Assembly: GCA_029834535.1 (NCBI GenBank)
Contig: JAQMWT010000076.1
Location: 102,948-166,947 of the forward strand
Direction of reading: 5' to 3'
Length of the DNA: 64,000 nt
From: Chrysophaeum taylorii
Lineage: Eukaryota; Sar; Pelagophyceae; Pelagomonadales; Pelagomonadaceae
The notes beneath the pieces were generated by a model. The model did no database searches and was not told the DNA's origin. It saw only the letters and a list, made by a program, of their open reading frames with translations. The translations under genes and the position numbers were made by a program. Below are positions 1 to 8,389 of this stretch, piece after piece (within the stretch, counting starts at the first letter, position 1; every line of letters begins with the position of its first letter).

Positions 1-693
1 GACGACGCGTGTCTTGATTTTCATTATGATGGTATGCGCGTGGTCTGCAATATCCAGAAAAGAAGTGACTCGTTTATTAGGCCATGAAAGCAGATCAAGA
101 GGGCCGGTGTTATACTTGCGTGCGACGATGATCCATCTTTCTCTGGCTTGATAATCTCCACATAATTAGCATGGAAATCGGTCACATATGTCCACCGTAT
201 AGTGCATCGTTGAGAAGATGAGATTGGCAACTCGTATATGATCTTCGTATGATGCGGAGTGTGGTGGAGTCATTTCCATGAAGAGAACGAGCGGCTTTAA
301 AAGCTCAAGTACACTTAGAGCACTTGGGAACAAAGAATCATCCATATCGCGCTCGAAGGTGGAAACGGATCTCCCATTGATTATGTTGCGATTTGTGCAT
401 GGTGATGTCAATTCCACTATGTCAGTGTAATATCGTGCACGTTCAACGTCCGGTGCTCGATGGAGATATGTCAAAAACTTAGATAAGGATGGGAAAACTT
501 CGATGGAATTACCAAAACGTCTTCGTAGCATCTGCGAGATATTGTCGTCGCTCTCAACAAGAACTTTAACGTTGATGTTGATTTGCAAGTCATTAGAAGC
601 GCAAGCCAAGAATGCAGGAGTGGACATCCCAGAACAAAGTAAAGCTACTGTAGGTATTCGTGGGCTAGGAGATGAAGTGACTGTGTGGAGCAA
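1..693 (-). pseudogene. Cytosine-C5 DNA methyltransferase-like domain, one in-frame stop
   Basis: Counting residues from position 693, motif I reads VALLCSGMSTPAF (16-28), the acidic motif II residue is E47 in VLVESDD, the catalytic motif IV is SPC (97-99) followed by an Asn/Arg-rich stretch, and motif VI is LVLFMEMTPP (E140, in place of ENV). A TAA at 166-168 then interrupts the frame. Five codons later, in the same frame, motif VIII appears as YQARERWIIVAR (about 153-118), and the frame stays open to the window edge. The domain has no upstream ATG in frame; it is in the -1 frame relative to the preceding 774-residue ORF, which it overlaps by about 49 nt, so it would need frameshifting or is decayed. 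Family: Dnmt/Dcm-type C5 methyltransferases, with target base C; the target-recognition region is not visible. Confidence 0.62.
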
Positions 694-2969
694 ACGTGCT
701 GTAACCTTGTGTCATACAGGAGGTGGGAAGTGCTTGCGTATGTAAGCCAGCTGCGAATGCATTGACTCCAGGATGGTATAAGCCATGGGACGTAAATTAC
801 TCGTTCCATGAGGGTGGAATATAGTTTGAGCATTTCGCGTTGTTCATTAAAAGCACGTAGTCTGAACTGTAGTGAGCGAAGTTCCATTTTACGCGCTTTT
901 GCTTGTTGTATCGAGTAAATTGGTAGAGTTGGCAACAGGTTGCTGAGTCTAAACAAAGTAATCTTGACATTATCATCAATTTTACTCTGGATAGATGATT
1001 GTCCTTTAAATTCAACTCCATAAAGGTGTATACCAAGTTTATCTTCTCCCCATTGAGTCATACTGATGATGTGCAGATCGGGATCGTTATGGTCGTTTTG
1101 CTTGGGTAGAAAAAGCGCAACGTCTAGCTTTACATATCCCACATTTGGATGCTTTGGCAGAGCGGGAATGACGGTCCTTATAATCATAGCATGTGTGATT
1201 CTCTGCGTATCCGTAGCAGTCTGGATAGCAGGTGATAAAGACTCGGGTAGCTTTACGATGTGGATAGGATCAGCATAACGTTTAAAGTTAATTACATGTT
1301 GAGAAGCACATGTGTCAGCATATCCTGGCGTAGTCATTAGCGGCAAATTGTACTCGTTGTACAGTTTAAGCATTGTTGCATAACAGGCATGTGTTGAGCT
1401 TTGACCAAACACGTACTGTGTCATGAAACTTTGCGTTTGTTCGGAAGGCACAACGACGAGTGTAAAACCAGTATTTAATTTTGGTAGCAACACAGGGGGA
1501 TCTGTACCATCTTCATTATCTTCATTGGTTAAATTACTGGGGAGCTCAGAGTGCGAAGAAGTTTCCCGAGCTTGACGACGAACAATAGCATTCTGAGCTT
1601 TAGCATTTATGTGCTGCAATAGCGGCTGAGGGATGTTATCGATTTCATCATCTTTAATGGACAGGAAAGTGTGGAACATTTTCTCTGTATCAGCAGTCCC
1701 CCTCTGCTCCGCATCACTGGGGGGCGCTTCAGGAGCAGATGTTTCAGTTTGATACTTTTCTTCTGAAACAAGAGATTCCTTATCGGCTTCCAAGAGGTTC
1801 GATATGGTATTGGACATAATATCAACTCGAGATAAGTAGAGATGAACTTGGGTGGCTTCATCAGGATCTAAGGACTGTGTCGAAGCTTGAGAAGCGGTTG
1901 TCCAGAGGGTACTCAATAAGCTTTTCACTTCCTGTACCATTTTAGAGTCGGTGGAAGGATTGGGATTCGCTTCCTGCAATTTACCAAACAGGTGGCGAGG
2001 ACGATCAACTTGATAAGTAGCCCGGTCCATAAGAGACATATTAGAGCGTGCATTACGGTTAGAGGAAGATGAGTAGACAGGACGATCGAAGCTGGTACCT
2101 TTGACGTTATAATTTGAGGGTGAACGATAGTACGACGTGTCACGGGGTGAGATTGTCGATGCTTTATCTTTTGCATTACGAAGCTTACGAGCGTTGAAGC
2201 CAGACTGTCCAGCTACAGTGGCTAACAACGAGTAAGCGTTGTTTAGAGAGTCGTGGGATTGATGAATAGTATCCATCAATAATACCTTAGGTGGCTTGGT
2301 AGCGGTAGTACCAGGGATGTAAGGGATCCAAGAAGCAGGTTTATCCAAGCGTCGGTTAGAAGAAAACTTTGTCTCATTATATATCTTTAACAAGAATTCC
2401 AATAGTGGACGAACGTCGTTAGGATCAACTAGCTCTAACAATTCGGGATCGTGACTCAAGTTGTTACTAGAGCGTGTCTCGTAGAGTTTACACCATTCCA
2501 ATAACGATTGAGAATAGCGCTCGTGATCCGAGGGATTAGCATATAGACAGTAGATCTCCTCGTGAGCTTTAAGAGTGATTATGGAGTTATTAAATTGGAT
2601 TGATGCTTCATCATTATTTAGTTGCTTTGCCTGAGATTGAAAGGCAGGGAGTTTTTCGACAAATACATGGGCATACCAATTAACATTTAGAGACATTCGA
2701 TTAAACTGAGATTTAAGCTCAGTTACATCTGTACAAGACACTGTCTCATAGTAATGATAGGCTAAAAGCATTACAGCACGTAATTTATTGGGATGTGCAG
2801 TAATTGCATAAATTTTCTTTAGTTGAGGCCACATAGCGAGAGCGGGCTTTTCCTGGGACTCAAGGTTAAAGAATGTGTACAAGAAACCAGCATAAGTTTC
2901 GCAGTGTTTGATCCAATCGGCATTAGAGAGACCTGTAAAGGATACGTTAGTTAAAGATGAATCATACAC
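645..2969 (-). CDS. Retroelement gag-like protein (ORF2 of element A)
   Basis: This 774-residue reading frame lies downstream of ORF1 and begins without a usable ATG (the first in-frame codons follow a TGA inside ORF1). Expression by -1 frameshifting at the GTTAAAC site at 3017-3011 is therefore plausible. The N-terminal half is predicted helical and lacks a zinc knuckle; the middle (residues about 280-480) is Ser/Thr-rich and acidic. The C-terminal 250 residues match the product at 5380-5928 on the other strand, for example QTATDTQRITHAMI against QTATGQQRASHMML, and VGYVKLDVALFLP against IGYVKIDFALCLQ. No known domain was recognised. A structural/nucleocapsid role is inferred from position only. 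Confidence 0.5.
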   Translation of the reverse strand: MYDSSLTNVSFTGLSNADWIKHCETYAGFLYTFFNLESQEKPALAMWPQLKKIYAITAHPNKLRAVMLLAYHYYETVSCTDVTELKSQFNRMSLNVNWYAHVFVEKLPAFQSQAKQLNNDEASIQFNNSIITLKAHEEIYCLYANPSDHERYSQSLLEWCKLYETRSSNNLSHDPELLELVDPNDVRPLLEFLLKIYNETKFSSNRRLDKPASWIPYIPGTTATKPPKVLLMDTIHQSHDSLNNAYSLLATVAGQSGFNARKLRNAKDKASTISPRDTSYYRSPSNYNVKGTSFDRPVYSSSSNRNARSNMSLMDRATYQVDRPRHLFGKLQEANPNPSTDSKMVQEVKSLLSTLWTTASQASTQSLDPDEATQVHLYLSRVDIMSNTISNLLEADKESLVSEEKYQTETSAPEAPPSDAEQRGTADTEKMFHTFLSIKDDEIDNIPQPLLQHINAKAQNAIVRRQARETSSHSELPSNLTNEDNEDGTDPPVLLPKLNTGFTLVVVPSEQTQSFMTQYVFGQSSTHACYATMLKLYNEYNLPLMTTPGYADTCASQHVINFKRYADPIHIVKLPESLSPAIQTATDTQRITHAMIIRTVIPALPKHPNVGYVKLDVALFLPKQNDHNDPDLHIISMTQWGEDKLGIHLYGVEFKGQSSIQSKIDDNVKITLFRLSNLLPTLPIYSIQQAKARKMELRSLQFRLRAFNEQREMLKLYSTLMERVIYVPWLIPSWSQCIRSWLTYASTSHLLYDTRLQHVCSTQSLHLLAHEYLQ

Positions 2970-2992
2970 AATTGATTTAGGAAATCGGGTAT

Positions 2993-3448
2993 CTAATAAA
3001 GTGAGGACATGTTTAACATCTCATTTAATTCAGGACGGACAAGGTTGTACGACTCTTGGTAGTAAAGTCGTTCAAGATTATTACGGGCATCAACTGTTAG
3101 TTGGTGCGATGAGTTGACGTGCCAAGTTTTAAGATGGTCAGGCAGGGCATCTTCATCAGGTAAGTTTAAATCGTTTACTTGTTCGGCTTTCCATTGAGCG
3201 AAGATGATATCAACTTCTTGTTCAAGAAGTTGATTATATTCCGGAGCATTCCGGGTGTAAGCTTCATATGAATCAAAGCAGAATAACGCGTCCACATATG
3301 GACTTGTCATATGCCTGCGAAGCGCTTCAATTTGCAAGCTCACCTTGGTTGCATTATCTTGGAAGCGCAATCCTGCGTTAATTTTATCAACGAGGATTTG
3401 TTCTTGTTTGTAGATATCCGTGGTGGATATTGTTTTTTGTTTTGACAT
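2993..3448 (-). CDS. Small coiled-coil-like protein (ORF1 of element A)
   Basis: This 151-residue frame starts at ATG 3448 (MSKQKTISTTDIYKQEQ). It is charged and helix-prone with heptad-like spacing, and it ends in NEMLNMSSLY followed by TAG. The last codons ATG TTA AAC ATG contain the heptamer GTTAAAC in slippery register, and the next ORF is in the -1 frame. It occupies the same place as the coiled-coil N-terminus of the opposite element at 4566. No function can be assigned beyond a probable gag-proximal, multimerising role. Confidence 0.45.
   Translation of the reverse strand: MSKQKTISTTDIYKQEQILVDKINAGLRFQDNATKVSLQIEALRRHMTSPYVDALFCFDSYEAYTRNAPEYNQLLEQEVDIIFAQWKAEQVNDLNLPDEDALPDHLKTWHVNSSHQLTVDARNNLERLYYQESYNLVRPELNEMLNMSSLY
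3011..3017 (-). promoter_or_regulatory. Candidate -1 ribosomal frameshift heptamer GTTAAAC
   Basis: On the minus strand the heptamer reads G TTA AAC in the zero frame of ORF1, 12 nt before the ORF1 stop. A -1 slip gives GTT AAA and enters the frame of the 774-residue ORF2, which has no ATG of its own. GUUAAAC is the slippery site of equine arteritis virus, so the heptamer is known to work. A downstream pseudoknot was not worked out. Confidence 0.4.
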
Positions 3449-3470
3449 GATTGTGACCTATTAAGAGATA

Positions 3471-4565
3471 GGTTAGAGGATTGATAGACAGATTCGACAC
3501 ATAAGAATGAAGGGTTTCTCAAGTGCGGGTTCTATGTACAGTACGCTATTTTAAACGTGGGCTTATTGACAAGACCAAGCAAGTCAACATGCTATTTAAA
3601 ACAGCGTGACTTGAGACTGAAGAATGGATTAGTTCTCGAGCAGTCAGTCTTTTGTTGGGGAGTGGAAGGAAAAAGCCTGTACAAGTTTCCGCGGCTTGTA
3701 TAGGAAAAGTTTTAATTTTATTAGTTATGCGAGTGCATGTGACCAGTGACCGACCCAACTCGGTCACAAACCAATTTAACTGGTGGGCACGTACCGTCAC
3801 ACAACAAATATGAACAGTAGACCACCACCAAGCACATTATCGCATTGTACTCGTGATCAGGCGTAAATTGATCATTCGATTTAGACGTACAACACAGTTG
3901 GGCTGACACACCTACGCACCTGGGCCCATAACCTGGAGAGATTTGACCCTCTCCGGGTACATGGTAGAGACTGCGTGCAGTCTTAGGCGTGTACAGACCA
4001 TTCCGCTTGCCACATGCTTCTAGACAAGGTAGGGCTTTAAGTCCTAACTCCTTAAGGACATTAGGTCCCATAGAAGCGTTTACACTGACAACGAGGAACG
4101 AAGCCTCTGTTAATTAAACAGACAACCCCGTACCTGACGGTACGCACCTGGAGGCCTACTCCATGTTGGAAAAGAGCTTCAGACTGGGTTCTTCATAGTC
4201 ATGAAAGAAAAAGGGCGGAAGGGGTAAGGAAGAGAAAGAAAGAGGGAAAGCCGTATTGCGGAGAGAAAACCCTCGTGTAGAGGTAGGTGTGAAAATGTTC
4301 CAGTGTCGCACACATAATAGTGTAGCTCTCTGGAAAACTGCAAACGCACTCGCGTCCATTACTTCTTCTCAACCTGGAACATCCTCCACGTTTAACGCTA
4401 GACGCTTGCGTAACTCTAACGACTAACGATGCTCGCCAGCCTTTCTCTCGCAGCGACATATCGTATTGTCGTTCTGGTGATTCTTATGTCACCAAGAAAA
4501 CTGCTGGACAGTCCCATGACCGTCCAATTTACCCTCGCACTTTCGACAGATCCTCTCGATCTAAC
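3471..4565. other. Spacer between the two divergent retroelements
   Basis: About 1.1 kb separates the first ATGs of the two head-to-head elements and should contain both 5' leaders or LTRs. No long direct or inverted repeat between its two halves was found by eye, and no tRNA-complementary primer site was recognised. A 116-residue minus-strand frame (4071-3721) rich in Cys is open, but nothing else supports it. Confidence 0.4.
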
Positions 4566-5928
4566 ATGAAATTATTGGACCGAACGAAGCACACCTTAAA
4601 TACACTGCAAGAGCAGTTTAAAACACTGCAAGAGCAGTGTAGTGAACTTACGAAGCGTGTGACAGATAATGATATCACGGCTCAGCTACAACAGAACATC
4701 ACCAAGTTATTTGAGACTCTGTTGCAATCCGCTGATATTCTGTCAACGACATCTACTGAGGACAATAGTGACTTACTTAGCCTAAACGAACAACTCATGT
4801 GCGCAGAAGACATCATTTATGATGTGGACGTTCATCTATCCTCGACCGAAAAGTCGTTAAACTACGTGGAGTCACAACATCATACTGTTGCTACTGCTCC
4901 CACCCCAAAGGCAACTCCTCCTACTACAGATACCAAGAATGCCTCCAACACACAGGGTAATCCCTCAGATATTGTGCCTAACTTCTTTACTGCTTCCGCC
5001 ATCTCGGCGTTACCACCAGCGTTACTGTCCTCGCTATCTTCACAGGTCCAATCAGCCATCAACCAACCACCACAAGCCGAAACCACAAGGGATGTCGATC
5101 AGACCTCGCTATCATCATTTGATGAGAAGCACGGCATGGCTGATGAGGCTGACGAACCATCACCACCTGTTCAACCGACTATCACTCCAACTCACTTGTT
5201 TGTTATTTCTGGAGAACTTCTTCACTGCCAGCCTCTCCACCACTTGCCCGCATTCGGAAAATGCCCTTCTAACGAAATATATGAAGGTAAACAGTGTCCC
5301 CCAACATTGTTCCTTCTTGTATTTTTACTCTTGTGCTACCATATCATTGATGTCCACCTACGACTATGCAATACCAAATCATATTATTCCACTGGATTCC
5401 AAATACGCGCCGATTATTATACAAACTGCCACTGGACAACAACGTGCCTCACATATGATGCTAACACGTAATATAGTTGTTCCCCTACCAGATCATCCAC
5501 AAATCGGTTACGTGAAGATTGACTTCGCTTTATGTCTTCAGCCAGTGCACAACCGACATCTCGCTATCTTGAGCATGCTCGAGTGGAACCAGACGAACTT
5601 GACCACTGTGTTCAATGATCGATCTGAGCCAAAGCTCAGCGCTGTCACGAGCCGCATAGACAAAGATGTGCGTATTCCCATACATTACGTAGCAGCTAAT
5701 TTGCCTGCTCTCCCTTGTCTCACCTACAACATTGCTCGCGACAAGCAACTCGAACTACGCTCCCTCGCATTTCCGCTCAAGCGATACCACGAAAACAGGG
5801 ATCTACTGGCATATTACATCTATCTCCTCAAGAGAGTTTTACCAGATCGCCCGTGGATTCGCCCTTTGGTTCTTTATCTTCGGAAACAGAACAAGTTCGT
5901 CCAGCAAAACACTCCGCCATTAACATGA
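4566..5928 (+). pseudogene. Gag-like protein of element B (one internal frameshift)
   Basis: It starts at ATG 4566. Residues 1-95 are a coiled coil (NTLQEQFKTLQEQC, with an internal 21-nt duplication at about 4602-4638), followed by a Thr/Pro/Ser-rich linker. Frame 3 runs to 5471, but from about 5210 the protein homologous to ORF2 of element A continues in frame 1 to 5928 (ALLTKYMKV, then YAIPNHIIPL, QTATGQQRASHMM, IGYVKIDFALCL). One indel thus joins the two halves. The stop TGA at 5926-5928 overlaps two in-frame ATGs (5924 and 5929), which could support reinitiation of the next segment. Confidence 0.5.
4844..4863 (+). repeat. Boundary motif copy 1 (variant)
   Basis: It matches the consensus GACCGCAACGTCGTTAAACT with two differences and is preceded by TC. 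It codes STEKSLNY in the gag frame, just where the coiled coil gives way to the Thr/Pro linker. CGAC and GTCG can pair around a 6-nt loop. Confidence 0.7.
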
Positions 5929-5979
5929 ATGCTTTCTCGCCCAGTGTTTCTCTCAAAAGAGCCCAATCTTCGCAAACCC

Positions 5980-6660
5980 TCTGTCATGTTACTCTGTTCT
6001 GGTTTGTCAACCCCAGCGTTCCTGTCTAGACCTTGTGTATGACTTTTGTCGTACACAACTCAACGTGCACATGCGCACCGTCTACTCAGATTCCTTCAAG
6101 CCCTATTTTAGCCAGCACACTACCTCCCCGTACGGCGTCGATAAGGGCATTCAGCTCATCGCTTTCCCGCCGTACATGCACCACTCTAACTTTGAAGTCG
6201 AGTCAGCCATCGGCTTCATCGCCTCCGCCTCCTCAACTCGCCTTCGTTCTCTCCTTAATGCTCATTATCGTGGCTCCAAGATCGTGGAACCAGCCATCAT
6301 GTTTCCCTGGGCGGTAATACACACCATCCAAAGCTACAATCTTCTTCCGAACGCCACGCTCGAGCGCATTCACCATGCTATCTTGAGTCCGCAACAGCTA
6401 CTCTACAATCAATTGAGCACCCCCCAGCATGACATGCTCAAGATCTTCGGCGCTGAATGCTACCTTCTATTGGAACCCCACGAGCACCACGAGTGGGAAC
6501 CGTGCCGCCGCAAATACTTATATCTATGTTGCGCCAACGCGCGAAACCCGCTCGTCTCCCCCCGTGTTGACCATATTGCCGACGTCGTCCTCAACCCTGA
6601 AAACGGACAAACCCATGTTTCGTCCAAGCTGCAATTCCTCTACATGCTCCAGGATCCTAC
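5980..6660 (+). pseudogene. Degenerate C5-methyltransferase-like domain lacking the catalytic Cys
   Basis: Frame 1 at 5980 reads SVMLLCSGLSTPAFLS, nearly identical to motif I of the methyltransferase-like domain at 693-1 (TVALLCSGMSTPAFLA). A one-base shift near 6030 moves the reading to frame 2. There QLNVHMRTVYSDSF aligns with the motif II stretch QININVKVLVESDD, a PPY (residues 45-47 of the frame opened at 6035) sits where PC is expected, and VEPAIMFPWAV sits where the ENV-like motif VI should be. Farther on, EPCRRKYLYLCC aligns weakly with the QARER motif VIII. The domain is therefore probably inactive as a methyltransferase. It could be kept as a structural or RNA-binding module, or be simply decayed. 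Confidence 0.5.
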
Positions 6661-8389
6661 TCCTGATCCTGAACTTGCTCCTCCGCCTCACGCTCCTCCC
6701 GCGCCTTTCTCGCTCACACCCCACGCTGCTATCCAAGACCATATCATTCAGAGGGGGACACGGACACCTCATCCTCAAAGGGGGCACTCTCCACCTCCCT
6801 CAGCTCCTTCTTCGTCCCCTGCTCCTGCTTCTCCTCCCTCTTCCGACGCTCCCGTCGACGATTATGGCTCTATGCCACCGCCGCCCTTGCTTCCTTCTTA
6901 CAAAGACCTTTTTGCACAAGATGACCACATTCTTGTCCCAGGTTCCAAACAACCTAACACCCGCAAGGCAACCTCCATGAAAAATATCCAAGCCCGGCTG
7001 CAAGCGTCTACTATTGGTGCTTACAAAGCCGCTGGTGGCAAACTCGCCGATTTCCGCTGGGATCTTCGCCACCACTTTCTTACGTTCAAGTCTCCCGCCC
7101 TCTCCGCTCTTCATATCAATGGTGGTATCCTATGGTGTGCTATCTGCTCAGAGGGGGAACATGCGTTGTTAGCTCGTCTTCTCCTCCCGTTACCCACTGA
7201 CTTACTTGCCCGTTACCCTCACATCGATGGTTACTTCGCCCACGCTAAGTGCGCATCCAGCATCCCAGCCGCAACCTTTCTAACTGCTGATGGTTCACCA
7301 ACGCGCCCCATTCCTCAGCCTCTTTTAACTGCGTTCACTGAGCACGCTGCTGCCTTTGGCATCTCTTCATTACAGTATGCACTTACGTATCTGGCACCGA
7401 CCAGCTTTATCGATCACAACTCCTCCGAGTTTGGCGCTAATTCTGCATCTCTGTCTGACTTGGAGGAATACCTTCTGGTCTCTACAGAGTATATCACCCA
7501 GGTCTTACATGCCGACCCTACTATCCATATTCAACTGGAATCTGCTTCCTCTACCCCTCCTACTGACGCTGTTTCCGATTATCCCGAAGTCGCGCACACT
7601 GCCTCGACCGCAACGTCGTTAAACTATAGTTCACCAGCCACTGTTGGTCCTGATGAATACAAAGTCCAAGAAGCGGACGTTTCCAACGACGAATATAAAC
7701 TCAAATGCCTCCATGGTATGTCGCCTGAAGACAGGCACGCCTACCTCAAGGCCATCGCCAAGGAACTCCACGACATTATCCGCTTTGGCTGCTTCAAACC
7801 TTCATTACCCGACGGTGTCTCTCGCCCTATTGACAGCAGGATGGTGCTGAAGATCAAAACAGACTCTGCAGGCAAATACGTTAGGCACAAGGCTCGCCTC
7901 GCGCTACGTGGCTTCCTAGCATCCCTTGGCGCCGATTTCTTTGGTACCTTGAGCCCAATGGCGACAATGACCGCAATCCGGGTACTACTGGCCATTGCAG
8001 CATACAAGCAATTGCCTGTCTACCACGCAGACGTCCCGAACGCCTTCGTTCAGTCTGACATTGATGCCAACGTCTATGTTCAGTTACCAGACGGCATCAA
8101 GCTTATCGACCCCGATGACGCTAAGTACAAGGGCCGACGCCTACCGAAACTGCTGAAGTCACTTTATGGACTTCGTCAATCGCCATCTCTTTGGAACAAA
8201 GAAATAGACGGCTTCTTCCGTAGCCTTGGCTACAGGCGCCTGCATTCGGACTCTTGCCTATATGCCCGAGTATCCGCACATGCTAAGTTCGTCGTATGCA
8301 GTCTGTCTGTAGACGACATAATTATTGTGTCCAATGATGACACTCTCGTACTGAATTACAGGATGCCCTCCACAAACGGTATGCTGTAG
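6035..8389 (+). CDS. Retroelement polyprotein: methyltransferase-like, unknown Cys/His domain, copia RT
   Basis: This 784-residue frame continues from the methyltransferase-like remnant. Residues about 205-290 are Pro/Ser-rich. Residues about 340-410 contain LWCAIC ... YFAHAKC, a possible zinc-binding CxxC...HxxxC arrangement of unknown family. From about residue 560 it is a clear Ty1/copia reverse transcriptase: RHKARLALRGF, YHADVPNAFVQSDIDANVY, LLKSLYGLRQSPSLW and the catalytic VDDIIIVS. The frame stops at 8389 because of a one-base shift near 8355; the next frame continues LQDALHKRYAVEQF and then HTLLGMRV without loss. The start shown is a GTG, so the true start is uncertain. Confidence 0.65.
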   Translation: MYDFCRTQLNVHMRTVYSDSFKPYFSQHTTSPYGVDKGIQLIAFPPYMHHSNFEVESAIGFIASASSTRLRSLLNAHYRGSKIVEPAIMFPWAVIHTIQSYNLLPNATLERIHHAILSPQQLLYNQLSTPQHDMLKIFGAECYLLLEPHEHHEWEPCRRKYLYLCCANARNPLVSPRVDHIADVVLNPENGQTHVSSKLQFLYMLQDPTPDPELAPPPHAPPAPFSLTPHAAIQDHIIQRGTRTPHPQRGHSPPPSAPSSSPAPASPPSSDAPVDDYGSMPPPPLLPSYKDLFAQDDHILVPGSKQPNTRKATSMKNIQARLQASTIGAYKAAGGKLADFRWDLRHHFLTFKSPALSALHINGGILWCAICSEGEHALLARLLLPLPTDLLARYPHIDGYFAHAKCASSIPAATFLTADGSPTRPIPQPLLTAFTEHAAAFGISSLQYALTYLAPTSFIDHNSSEFGANSASLSDLEEYLLVSTEYITQVLHADPTIHIQLESASSTPPTDAVSDYPEVAHTASTATSLNYSSPATVGPDEYKVQEADVSNDEYKLKCLHGMSPEDRHAYLKAIAKELHDIIRFGCFKPSLPDGVSRPIDSRMVLKIKTDSAGKYVRHKARLALRGFLASLGADFFGTLSPMATMTAIRVLLAIAAYKQLPVYHADVPNAFVQSDIDANVYVQLPDGIKLIDPDDAKYKGRRLPKLLKSLYGLRQSPSLWNKEIDGFFRSLGYRRLHSDSCLYARVSAHAKFVVCSLSVDDIIIVSNDDTLVLNYRMPSTNGML
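7606..7625 (+). repeat. Boundary motif copy 2
   Basis: This is an exact consensus copy, coding STATSLNY in the polyprotein frame about 25 codons before the RT domain. The CGAC/GTCG hairpin is intact. Confidence 0.7.

Larger units (their letters stand above)
1..3470 (-). mobile_element. Copia-like retroelement A carrying a C5-methyltransferase domain (partial; leaves the window)
   Basis: Three consecutive minus-strand reading frames (3448-2993, 2969-645, 693 to the window edge) form one element. The order is a small coiled protein, a large gag-like protein, then a cytosine-C5 methyltransferase-like domain. No reverse transcriptase is visible because the element continues past position 1. Assignment to the copia class rests on homology of its large protein to the plus-strand element at 4566-11638, which does carry a copia-type RT. 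Base composition is much more AT-rich than the host genes further right. No LTR or primer-binding site could be identified. Confidence 0.6.
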
